The notes under the pieces: model-generated
What the model saw: the letters and a program-made list of their open reading frames with translations, nothing else
The model's database searches: none
What the model was told of the DNA's origin: nothing
NCBI GenBank assembly: GCA_945830575.1
Contig: CALZZE010000009.1
Span: forward strand, 1-64,000
From: an uncultured Subdoligranulum sp.
Lineage (GTDB): Bacteria; Bacillota; Clostridia; Oscillospirales; Ruminococcaceae
DNA: 64,000 nt
Direction of reading: 5' to 3'
Program-made: the position numbers and the translations under genes
Shown here: positions 1 to 7,617 of the stretch, one piece after another
Layout of the letters: every line of letters begins with the position of its first letter
How positions within the stretch are numbered: position 1 is the stretch's first letter

Positions 1-56
1 CACCGCTGGAGAGCGGTCTATAAATACTACACTTTTATTATACGAGGTACATGACA

Positions 57-740
57 ATGGACATTTGGGAAGCCTACAAGCAGGATTGCCTGTACAATGA
101 TGATGGACCGATTGACATGAGTTGCTGGGACAAACCAACAGCCCGGCGAATTCCGCCCGGAAATCGGAACAGCGATTCCGCCAAACTGGAGAAAGCGGTA
201 TTTCTGTGGGTATATCGCTCGATGGGGCTCTTGGGTGGTGTTTTGTTGTTCGTTTGCATCCTGGGTGCATGGTATTGTGGGCTGTGGATCGTTTCTGGCA
301 GCACTGCGATGGGCCTGTTGATCAGCATCGGGATGTATCTCCATGGACTGCGCCGCACCCTCCAGGAGGAGCAGAAAGAAGGCCTCACCCGGAAACAGAG
401 CCTGCGCAAACACTGGATTGCGTCTTTTTCCGGCGCTGCGATTGCGGTGATGCTTCTGGTGATTCTTGCTGCGGCGGGCGTCCGTGGGTTTCAGATCCAT
501 CAGCTGAAACGGCAGGTCATCGACATTGCCAAGTTGGCCGGGTATGAAGAGGTACAAGTGACAGCCGACTGGCACTGGGAATCTGACTGGTACGATTTCA
601 CCATAGAAGCAGAAACGCCCGATGGGAAAAACACCAACTCCGGAATAGCCAGACTGAGCGACATCAGATCGATTCCTTATTCTGAACGGTTTTCCGTCTA
701 TTATACGTTTATTCTGAATCGATGGGAAGTAAAGGTGTAG
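57..740 (+). CDS. Hypothetical membrane protein (about 227 aa)
   Basis: Not recognised as a named family. Three hydrophobic stretches are visible: two close together around residues 45-100 and one around 125-150. They are followed by a soluble C-terminal domain of about 75 residues rich in aromatic and acidic residues. The short segment between helices 2 and 3 is charged (EEQKEG...), so it probably lies in the cytoplasm. The start at 57 is preferred over 51 because GAGGT lies about 8 nt upstream of 57 but only 2 nt from 51. No partner gene is visible to its left, so its operon context is unknown. Confidence 0.6.
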   Translation: MDIWEAYKQDCLYNDDGPIDMSCWDKPTARRIPPGNRNSDSAKLEKAVFLWVYRSMGLLGGVLLFVCILGAWYCGLWIVSGSTAMGLLISIGMYLHGLRRTLQEEQKEGLTRKQSLRKHWIASFSGAAIAVMLLVILAAAGVRGFQIHQLKRQVIDIAKLAGYEEVQVTADWHWESDWYDFTIEAETPDGKNTNSGIARLSDIRSIPYSERFSVYYTFILNRWEVKV

Positions 741-950
741 CGGCACAAAACGCGGACACACAATTTTGATTTTGGGGATATATAGCCTGTTTTAGGACAT
801 TCATCAATCGGGTGGGGGCTGCGTATAGAGGTCTTGCAGTGCAGTCAGCCACATTTTTTCCACGCGCCTGTGTGAAGCAGACCTTTAGAAGAAAAGCCTG
901 CTGAAGGAGTGCCTGCTGTCCGGCTGCCTGTTTCCGAAAAGAGTAAACAA

Positions 951-990
951 AAACAAGCTGCATTTCAGGAACCTGAGATGCAGCTTGTTT
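951..990 (-). terminator. Hairpin downstream of the GH2 gene
   Basis: A long stem (ACAAGCTGCAT paired with ATGCAGCTTGT, with an inner TCAGG/CCTGA) is followed on the minus strand by a T-rich run. It lies 16 nt past the GH2 stop codon, as expected for its intrinsic terminator. Confidence 0.8.
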
Positions 991-1005
991 GTTTGGCAGT
1001 GCCTG

Positions 1006-3408
1006 TCAGAAATCCAGTTCCAGCGGCGGCAGGCCCTCGGCAGTGAAGAGGGCGCGGGCAGGGCCGCGGAACACCGCCATCACGGCGCCCTGGTAGGTGG
1101 GGCAGACAGTGCCGTCGTAGGGGTCCTCCGAGCAGGGATTGGCGCTGCCAAAGCCCAGCAGTGTGCCGTCCTGCACCTCCACCGTCACGGTGCGGGTGTC
1201 CGACGGGTTGGGGAGACCCTCGCGGTCGGTCAGGCGCAGCATCACAAAGGTCAGTTCTCTGCCGCGCTCCACCTCCGGCGTCAGCGCAGCAGAGGCCCCG
1301 GCGGTGTGCAGCGTGTGGCGGCCGGTCTCCTGTCCATCAGTGTAGGAAATGGCGGTCAACTCGCCCGGCTCGTAGGGAATGGTAAAGCTGGCGGTAAAGC
1401 CGTGCTCCTCCCCGGCGGGCTGACGGCTCGCGCTGCGCCCGTTGACCAGCAGCTCCACCTCGTCGGCGTCGCTGTATACATCCACATTGGCGGGCTGGCC
1501 CTCAAAGCCGGGCCAGGTCCAGCTGGCGAGGTTGTCTTTCAGCATCCAGGGGGTGCGGGAGGGTGTCTGCCCGCAGCGGTCCACCCGCTCCACCGCGATG
1601 TATGGCGCTTTGCGCAGACCGAACACGATTTCCCGCAGATAGCTGATGGGGCGGCGGCCGCCCAGCAGATCAAGGTCCCCGATGCTGGCGGTGCGCTCCG
1701 GGTAGACGCTGGAAAAGTTTGCGGCGCCGTCATAGTGGAAGATGCCGCAGCCCGCCTCGCCCAGATAATCGTACCCGGCCCAAGTAAAGTCCCCCAGCAG
1801 GTGCGGATGCCGCTTGACCAGCCCCCACAGCCGGGCAATGTCGGCGGGGAAGGTCTCGGTGCCCACCACTGTCTTGTTGGGGTGCAGCTCCTGCTCCAGC
1901 AGATGGCGGCCTGTCAGGTAGTTCAGGCCGATGACATCCACCGTATGGGAAGGCTCGTCCAGCAGGGCGGTCAAGGTGGGGTGGGCAGCGAACCGGTCGC
2001 CGGTCTCCCCGGCCATCAGGCCCATCATGCCGTTGAAAGCGTTGCTGCCCGCGCCGTCCGCGCCGGTTTTGCCGGGGGCGGACAGCAGTTCTTTCATCAT
2101 AGGCACGATCTGCCCGCCGAAGCTGGCCGCCATCAGCCCGTTGATGCCGTTGGTGGTATACCGGGTGGGATCCAGCCGGTGCAGGCGCTCCGTCATGGCG
2201 CGTCCCAGCTGGCAGCCCCGGGGCGAAGCCACCTCGGTGATCTCATTGCCGATGGAGTACAGCACCACACAGGGATGGTTGTAGTCCTTGGCAGCCATGC
2301 GGTCCAGGATCTCCGGCCAGCTTTGTGCAAAATGGGACGCGGCATCGTGGGGATTTTTGTGTACCGTCCAGACGTCGCTCACCTCGTCCATCACCAGCAT
2401 ACCCAACTCGTCACAGGCCTCCAGCATTTCCCGGCTCATGGGATGATGGGCGCTGCGCAGTGCATTGAAACCCGCCTCCTTCAGCTGCCGGCAGCGGCGG
2501 CGCTCGGCGTCGGGCCAGGTGGCCGCGCCCAGAATGCCGTTGTCGTGGTGGATGCAGGCGCCCCGCAGCTTGACGGCTTTCCCGTTGAGCCGCAGCCCCC
2601 GATGAGCGTCCAGTGTCAGGGTACGCAGGCCCACCCGCAGCGCGGCGCGATCCAGCACCTGCTCGCCGTCCTCCACCGTCACGGTGCAGTCATACAGGTT
2701 CGGGTGGTCGCAGTCCCACAGCTTTGGTGCGGGAATGGCCAGCGTCTGGTGCACCGTTTCGGATTGACCGGGAAACACCGTCACCGGGGCGCGGCCGGTC
2801 TCGCCGCCCAGAGACACACAGACCTGCACGGTGCGGGGAGTGACCGCGCTGTTTTTCACAGCGGCGGCGACCTCCACCAGTGCGTAATCTCCATCGGCGG
2901 AGAGGGTCGTCACCTGCACGCCCTCAGCGGGCAGGTGAATGGGCCCGCCCACCCACAGCCGCACGCCCCGGTACAGCCCGCTGCCGGAGTACCACCGGCT
3001 GTTGGGTACGGCGCTGTTGTCGGCAAGAACCTTGATGCGGTTTTCCGCGCCGTACAGCAAGTCGGTTGAGAGATCGGCGTAAAAATTGGTGTAGCCGTTC
3101 ACGCTGGATGCCGCCAGTGTGCCGTTCAGGTAGACCTGTGCCGTCTGGTACACGCCCTCAAATTCCAGCGCAACGGTGTAGCCTTTCCAGTCCGCAGGAG
3201 CAAAAAATCGTTTCTGATAGATATACTGCCCGCCCGGATAAAACCCGGTCTGGGCGCCGCTGGGGGTATCCGGCGTGCGCGGCTCGTGGACCATGGCGTC
3301 GTGGGGCAGTGTGATGCAGGGCGGCTGCGGCCCGCCCATGGCGGCGGCCCGGGCGGCTGCGGAGTCCTTGAAAAACTGCCAGTTGTCGTTGAAGGATTGG
3401 GGAATCAT
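1006..3408 (-). CDS. Glycoside hydrolase family 2 enzyme (beta-galactosidase/beta-glucuronidase type)
   Basis: An 800-residue retaining glycosidase with GH2 layout: an N-terminal sugar-binding jelly roll, an Ig-like sandwich, a TIM barrel and a C-terminal DUF4982-like region. The probable acid/base Glu is in SIGNE near residue 388 and the nucleophile Glu in GTETFP near 517. The DUF4982-like signature (GFEGQPANVDVYSDADEVEL) begins near 635. No signal peptide is seen, so it probably acts on imported oligosaccharides in the cytoplasm. RBS GGAGG lies 7 nt before the ATG, which overlaps the stop of the upstream symporter (ATGA), so the two are translationally coupled. The exact sugar (galactoside, glucuronide or other) cannot be told from sequence alone. 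Confidence 0.88.
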   Translation of the reverse strand: MIPQSFNDNWQFFKDSAAARAAAMGGPQPPCITLPHDAMVHEPRTPDTPSGAQTGFYPGGQYIYQKRFFAPADWKGYTVALEFEGVYQTAQVYLNGTLAASSVNGYTNFYADLSTDLLYGAENRIKVLADNSAVPNSRWYSGSGLYRGVRLWVGGPIHLPAEGVQVTTLSADGDYALVEVAAAVKNSAVTPRTVQVCVSLGGETGRAPVTVFPGQSETVHQTLAIPAPKLWDCDHPNLYDCTVTVEDGEQVLDRAALRVGLRTLTLDAHRGLRLNGKAVKLRGACIHHDNGILGAATWPDAERRRCRQLKEAGFNALRSAHHPMSREMLEACDELGMLVMDEVSDVWTVHKNPHDAASHFAQSWPEILDRMAAKDYNHPCVVLYSIGNEITEVASPRGCQLGRAMTERLHRLDPTRYTTNGINGLMAASFGGQIVPMMKELLSAPGKTGADGAGSNAFNGMMGLMAGETGDRFAAHPTLTALLDEPSHTVDVIGLNYLTGRHLLEQELHPNKTVVGTETFPADIARLWGLVKRHPHLLGDFTWAGYDYLGEAGCGIFHYDGAANFSSVYPERTASIGDLDLLGGRRPISYLREIVFGLRKAPYIAVERVDRCGQTPSRTPWMLKDNLASWTWPGFEGQPANVDVYSDADEVELLVNGRSASRQPAGEEHGFTASFTIPYEPGELTAISYTDGQETGRHTLHTAGASAALTPEVERGRELTFVMLRLTDREGLPNPSDTRTVTVEVQDGTLLGFGSANPCSEDPYDGTVCPTYQGAVMAVFRGPARALFTAEGLPPLELDF

Positions 3409-4793
3409 GCCTTTGCCTCCGTTGAGTGTGCGTTGTCCCAGTCGCGGTTGGCCTGCTCCACCTTCAGCTGGGAGATGAGCAGTGTCTGCAAAATCTGGAA
3501 CAAAAAGGGAATGACGATGTACATAAAGTTAATCATACGCAGCGCGCCGTCGGTCTGCACAGCAGCCAGACCGTCAAAGCCGCCCGCCGCCAGCAGCAGG
3601 CCGCACAGGGCGCTGCCGATGCCGCCGCCCACCTTGACGCCCAGAGAGGAGCAGCTGAACATGGTACCGTCCAGATGTACGCCCTGGGTCTTGAAGGTGT
3701 AGGCGCTGGTCTCCGCCACATAGGCGTTGAGGGTACCCATGATGGAACCGGTGCAGGCACCCTTGAGCATCATGCAGGCCAGCATCAGGGTGACGTTTTT
3801 CGCCAGCGCCGCGCCGATAAACCCAAGACCGAACACCAGCGACAGACAGAATCCGTAGAAGTTGACCTTCCACATACTGCCGAACTTTTTCACCAGAATG
3901 GGGGTGACGGACAGCGCCACAATCATGGGGAGCATCTGCGCCATGGAGAACAGTCCCAGCAGGGCTGGATTGCCCATAATGTAGGTCATGTAATACACGC
4001 CCACGCCCTGTGTGATGCCGCTGCCGCAGTACTGGCAGAGGTAGATGCCCAGAATGACCAGATAATATTTGTTTGACAGCAGATATCTGGCGGACTGTGC
4101 CAGACTGATTTTTTCCGTGGGGGCGGTTTCGGTGCTGCCGGTCTTGCGTTCCTCGGGCAGCTCCCGGACAGACAGGCAGCTGATGGAGTTGATGAGCAGC
4201 GCCAGCACCGCATACATCAGCGCCACGGTGCGCCAGCCTGCCGCGCCGCCGCCAAAGCCTTCCACCAGACCCATGGTGATGGAGGGCACCAGAATGTTGG
4301 TGAACAGCGAGAACATGAACCGGATGGAACCCAGCTGCACCCGCTCGTTGGCGCTGCGGGTAATGAGGGCGGACAGCGCCGAGTAGGCGATGCCGTTGGC
4401 GGTGAAGAACACCGCGTTCAGTGAGGTGTAGACGATGAAAAAGTAGACATACTGCATGACGGCGCTGCCCGCGGGCACACAGAACAGCAGGAAGGTACAC
4501 AGCGATACGCCCACCTGCGCGTAGAGCATCCAGGGGCGGGCCTTGCCCAGTCTGGTGTGGGTTCGGTCCATCATGGAGCCGAAAAAGATGTCAGTGACGC
4601 CATCCAGAAACTTGGAGGCCATCATCAGCATACCGATGACGGCGCTGTTCAGTCCCACCGTGTTGGTGAGGTAGATCATGATAAAGCTGCCAATGAGACC
4701 GTAGCCCAGGTTGCAGGCCAGGTCACCGGAGCCATAGGCGAGTTTGTGATACCATTTGAGATAACGCTTGTCTTCCGGACGTTTTTCTTCCAT
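3405..4793 (-). CDS. GPH-family sugar:cation symporter (MFS)
   Basis: About 462 residues with 12 predicted membrane helices. It has features of the glycoside-pentoside-hexuronide family, such as LAYGSGDLACNLGY at the N-terminus, a DRTHTRLGKARPW loop after helix 2 and a large central cytoplasmic loop. It probably imports the glycoside cleaved by the downstream GH2 enzyme. The ORF track starts at 4847, but the Met at 4793 has AAGGGG at the right spacing and begins the conserved family sequence (MEEKRPEDKRYLKW), so 4793 is chosen. First gene of a two-gene operon facing away from an AraC-type regulator. Confidence 0.86.
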   Translation of the reverse strand: MEEKRPEDKRYLKWYHKLAYGSGDLACNLGYGLIGSFIMIYLTNTVGLNSAVIGMLMMASKFLDGVTDIFFGSMMDRTHTRLGKARPWMLYAQVGVSLCTFLLFCVPAGSAVMQYVYFFIVYTSLNAVFFTANGIAYSALSALITRSANERVQLGSIRFMFSLFTNILVPSITMGLVEGFGGGAAGWRTVALMYAVLALLINSISCLSVRELPEERKTGSTETAPTEKISLAQSARYLLSNKYYLVILGIYLCQYCGSGITQGVGVYYMTYIMGNPALLGLFSMAQMLPMIVALSVTPILVKKFGSMWKVNFYGFCLSLVFGLGFIGAALAKNVTLMLACMMLKGACTGSIMGTLNAYVAETSAYTFKTQGVHLDGTMFSCSSLGVKVGGGIGSALCGLLLAAGGFDGLAAVQTDGALRMINFMYIVIPFLFQILQTLLISQLKVEQANRDWDNAHSTEAKA

Positions 4794-4851
4794 TTTTGTT
4801 CCCCTTCTTCGTGGTTGTGTGGGTTTGAAATCGGATGTTGCCGGCATCCTT

Positions 4852-4881
4852 ATTGTAGCAAATCTTGACAGGGAACCACAA
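4852..4881 (-). promoter_or_regulatory. Promoter of the symporter-GH2 operon
   Basis: On the minus strand TTGTGG is followed after 18 bp by TACAAT, with TGC before the -10 (extended -10). It overlaps the regulator promoter on the other strand, so regulator binding here could control both. Confidence 0.6.
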
Positions 4882-4893
4882 TGTCACTAAAAT
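4865..4893 (+). promoter_or_regulatory. Promoter of the AraC-type regulator
   Basis: TTGACA, 17 bp, TAAAAT: a near-consensus sigma-A promoter about 50 nt before the regulator start. It interleaves with the divergent symporter promoter. Confidence 0.75.
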
Positions 4894-4943
4894 GAGAACA
4901 GAACTTGTTTTGTATCATATTCGTGAGTGACGGGGAGAACGGC

Positions 4944-6011
4944 ATGGAGCACAAGGGATATTCAGTCAACGAGATTCTGGAAGTACACTGTCTGCACAGC
5001 AATGTCAGCGCCTATTACGGGCTGTTATCGCCGCTACAAATCACGCTGGAGGACTGCACGGGCACCGGGGAAAAGGAAGTGTACGCGGTGGAAATGACCT
5101 CCACCACCCGGCATTACTACCACATGGCCCCCACAACGGAGAAATTTGCGGCCTTCAACAGCCGCCCGCCCCACCAGCACAATTATTTTGAGATGATGTT
5201 CGTGCTGAAAGGGGAGATTACGCAGGAGATTGAGGAGCAGGAGTATTTGTATCCCGCCGGTTCCTGTTGTATCATCAACCGGAACATACGCCATGCCGAG
5301 CGGTTCCGGGGCCGGGCGCGGCTACTGTTCCTGGGGTTCTCGGTGGAGCTGGTGCAGCAGCTCCAGCAGGCGGTGCAGAACGCCTGGTTCGCCCAGGAAA
5401 AGGCCATGCGGGACAATCCGGTCATCGCCTTTCTGGCGGACGAGCTGCGCAATGACGAAACCAAAACCTATCTGGACCTGTTTCCGGCATTCCGTAACCA
5501 GAACGCCATCGAGGAAATCAGCCAGCTGTTTGCCGCCATGCAGAGCCAGCTGATGGAACCGCAGACCGGCGCCACCGCCATCCTGCATGGTCTGGTGCTG
5601 CGGCTGTTCGGGTATCTGGGGGACGGCGCACTGTATCACAGCTCCCGGGTGGCGCTGGGCCGCAACACCGAGGACCTGATTTTTCTGCACATCACCCACC
5701 TGCTGGAGGATACCCACGGCCGCATGACCCGCTCGGCGCTGGAAAAGGCGCTGAATTACAGCGGAAACTATCTCAATTCGGTGGTGGTGCGCCATACCGG
5801 GCTGTGCCTGTTTGATTACGGAATGAAATTCTGCATGGACTACGCCTGCCAGCTGCTGGCCGATACCGACCAGACGGTGCAGCAGATCGCGGCGGAGCTG
5901 AATTTTTCCAACCGCACCCATTTCTACAAGCTGTTTGCGGAGCATACTGGCATGACGCCGCGACAGTATCGGCTGAAATGCCGCGAAGATGCCGGGGAAT
6001 CCCCGCAGTAA
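4944..6011 (+). CDS. AraC/XylS-family transcriptional regulator
   Basis: About 355 residues. An N-terminal cupin-like sensor is marked by PHQHNYFEMMFVLKGEI, and a helical middle leads into a C-terminal double helix-turn-helix (TVQQIAAELNFSNRTHFYKLF followed by GMTPRQYR, the classic AraC signature). The start at 4944 is preferred to the track start because GGGGAG lies 7 nt upstream. Its divergent position suggests it senses the sugar and controls the symporter-GH2 operon. Whether it activates or represses cannot be told. Confidence 0.88.
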   Translation: MEHKGYSVNEILEVHCLHSNVSAYYGLLSPLQITLEDCTGTGEKEVYAVEMTSTTRHYYHMAPTTEKFAAFNSRPPHQHNYFEMMFVLKGEITQEIEEQEYLYPAGSCCIINRNIRHAERFRGRARLLFLGFSVELVQQLQQAVQNAWFAQEKAMRDNPVIAFLADELRNDETKTYLDLFPAFRNQNAIEEISQLFAAMQSQLMEPQTGATAILHGLVLRLFGYLGDGALYHSSRVALGRNTEDLIFLHITHLLEDTHGRMTRSALEKALNYSGNYLNSVVVRHTGLCLFDYGMKFCMDYACQLLADTDQTVQQIAAELNFSNRTHFYKLFAEHTGMTPRQYRLKCREDAGESPQ

Positions 6012-6172
6012 CAGCGGCTCCGATTTGTTCCGCCCATAGGAGGGAGACAAAGAATTGTAAATTTAGAGTTGTTGAAATTCTGAAGAATTGATGCATTTCC
6101 GTCCGATTTATGGGATGTCACCTGATGTATACTGGAGATAACAGGAAAACTGATTCAGGGAGGAAACGTCCA

Positions 6173-6334
6173 ATGAACGGAATTGCAACGGTAGATTTGT
6201 ATCATGGGGTGCCCATTCAGCGGGTGACCTGCGGGCAGGAACGACTGTACTATATCGGGCAGGACATTCACACGGTGTACCCGGATGTGGCGGCCTGCCG
6301 GTGCGCCATCGACCAAAAAAACTGCACAGCGTAA
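6173..6334 (+). CDS. Small hypothetical protein (53 aa)
   Basis: A short ORF with a good GGGAGG ribosome site 9 nt before the ATG at 6173. The track extends it upstream to 6110 without support. The sequence (MNGIATVDLYHGVPIQRVTC...) has a Tyr-rich middle and three cysteines but no motif I recognise. It is the first gene of a plus-strand run that leads to the ADP-ribose genes, with only 11 nt to the next start, so it is probably co-transcribed with them. Confidence 0.5.
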   Translation: MNGIATVDLYHGVPIQRVTCGQERLYYIGQDIHTVYPDVAACRCAIDQKNCTA

Positions 6335-6345
6335 AGGAGACAGCC

Positions 6346-6663
6346 ATGGGGGACGATTACGGCTATTTTGGCTCCGGCAGCAGCGGATACGCCCACTATC
6401 AAAAGACCTTCCAATCCTGCTTTGGCGGCTCCGGTGGGTCTGGCAGCGGCCACCACAACAACGAGCCTGACTGGAGCAGCTTGCTGACACTCCTGAAAAT
6501 CGGCGTGCTTGTGGTAGTCCCAATCTATTGGGTTGTAACGGCCCTGCACATCGCCTTCTATGATTTGGCCAGCATCGAACCAATCACCATCTTGATTGAC
6601 TTGTTTGGCACCCCAGCCTTTGTCTATGTGGTTTGGGGCAGGATTCGTTCCCGGAGAGGCTGA
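6346..6663 (+). CDS. Small two-helix membrane protein with Gly/Ser-rich N-terminus
   Basis: About 105 residues. The first 45 are rich in Gly, Ser, Tyr and His (for example GSGSSGYAHYQ), followed by two hydrophobic helices (about 48-72 and 80-98) and a basic tail (GRIRSRRG). The start at 6346 has AAAGGAG 7 nt upstream; the track start at 6301 lacks a site. Function unknown; it lies in the same gene run as the ADP-ribosylglycohydrolase. Confidence 0.55.
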   Translation: MGDDYGYFGSGSSGYAHYQKTFQSCFGGSGGSGSGHHNNEPDWSSLLTLLKIGVLVVVPIYWVVTALHIAFYDLASIEPITILIDLFGTPAFVYVVWGRIRSRRG

Positions 6664-6770
6664 AACTCCTGTCTTTTCAAAGCAGGAAAATAAGCGGAAA
6701 CGCTTTCGCACCTGTGACAAAGGTGATAAAATGTATGGCAGGAACAAAACACGGACACGGGAGGCAAATT

Positions 6771-7538
6771 ATGCAATCGGATTGGATTCCCACATGGGAG
6801 CGCCTGCCGGACAAAGCGGGCCTGTATCTGGTCACGCGCCGGAACCTCATCGGGGTGACGATGCTGCTGTACAAAAACAATCACTGGTTTTCCTACGGAA
6901 TAGAGGAAATTTTGTGGCCGGGCTATCTGATAACGGCATGGCAGCCGCTGCCCGCACCGTGCCGGGAAATGCCGCCGCTAAGGATTCCCGAACTTGACAC
7001 GGCGGCCGCTCTGACCTATCTCAAAACGCGCAGCCGGGATTTGGAACGGTACGACTGGCTGATGAAACGTGTCTGTCAGGTGGATGTTTCCCAAGACCGG
7101 GAGTTTCAGCGCGTTTTTGATGCGTTTTATCGCGTCAGGCGCAACGAGACATGGCGCGGTGAGTACTATGACCTGTTCGAGAGTCTGAAAACAGCGGAAC
7201 CTCGCTGCTTTTCTCTGGTTTTTGAGGAACTGTACAGGCGCACCGGCAATCAGGAGGTGTCCTTCGCCAGCAAGCTGCTTGCTACGCTGGAGCCGGACCA
7301 GCCCATCTGGGACAGCGCGGTGCTGCGTGCCTTACACCTGTCCCCGCCGGCGGGCACCAGCAGATATTACCGGCAGGATGTGTGCGACCTCTATGCCCGC
7401 ATCGAGGATTGGTACAGAACAATGAAAAAATCCGCCACCGGGAAACAGTGGATACGGGCGTTTGACCGGGCGTTCCCGCAATACCGGCATTTCAGCGGCA
7501 CAAAGAAACTGGATTTCCTGCTCTGGGGGAACCGCTGA
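6771..7538 (+). CDS. DUF551-like protein with an uncharacterised C-terminal domain
   Basis: About 255 residues starting at the ATG with GGGAGG 7 nt upstream (the track start at 6633 reads through unrelated sequence). The first 60 residues (WIPTWERLPDKAGLYLVT...) resemble DUF551, a small domain common in phage and mobile-element proteins. Residues about 85-255 form an all-helical domain whose pattern (YDWLMKRVC, FYRVRRNETWR, SFASKLLATLEPDQPIWD, KLDFLLW) I recall from many unannotated clostridial proteins but cannot name. It sits 79 nt upstream of the ADP-ribosylglycohydrolase gene and is probably in one operon with it. Confidence 0.6.
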   Translation: MQSDWIPTWERLPDKAGLYLVTRRNLIGVTMLLYKNNHWFSYGIEEILWPGYLITAWQPLPAPCREMPPLRIPELDTAAALTYLKTRSRDLERYDWLMKRVCQVDVSQDREFQRVFDAFYRVRRNETWRGEYYDLFESLKTAEPRCFSLVFEELYRRTGNQEVSFASKLLATLEPDQPIWDSAVLRALHLSPPAGTSRYYRQDVCDLYARIEDWYRTMKKSATGKQWIRAFDRAFPQYRHFSGTKKLDFLLWGNR

Positions 7539-7617
7539 AAAAGTCTCCTGTCCGGCGACCACAGCCGCCCGCATTTGTGATAGACTGTTCTCACAAACAA
7601 ACAAGGAGGACCTGACC

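Noticed and set aside
985-3069. 694-aa plus-strand ORF
   Set aside because: Antisense shadow of the GH2 gene; Gly/His/Arg-rich, no ribosome site and no fold-like pattern.
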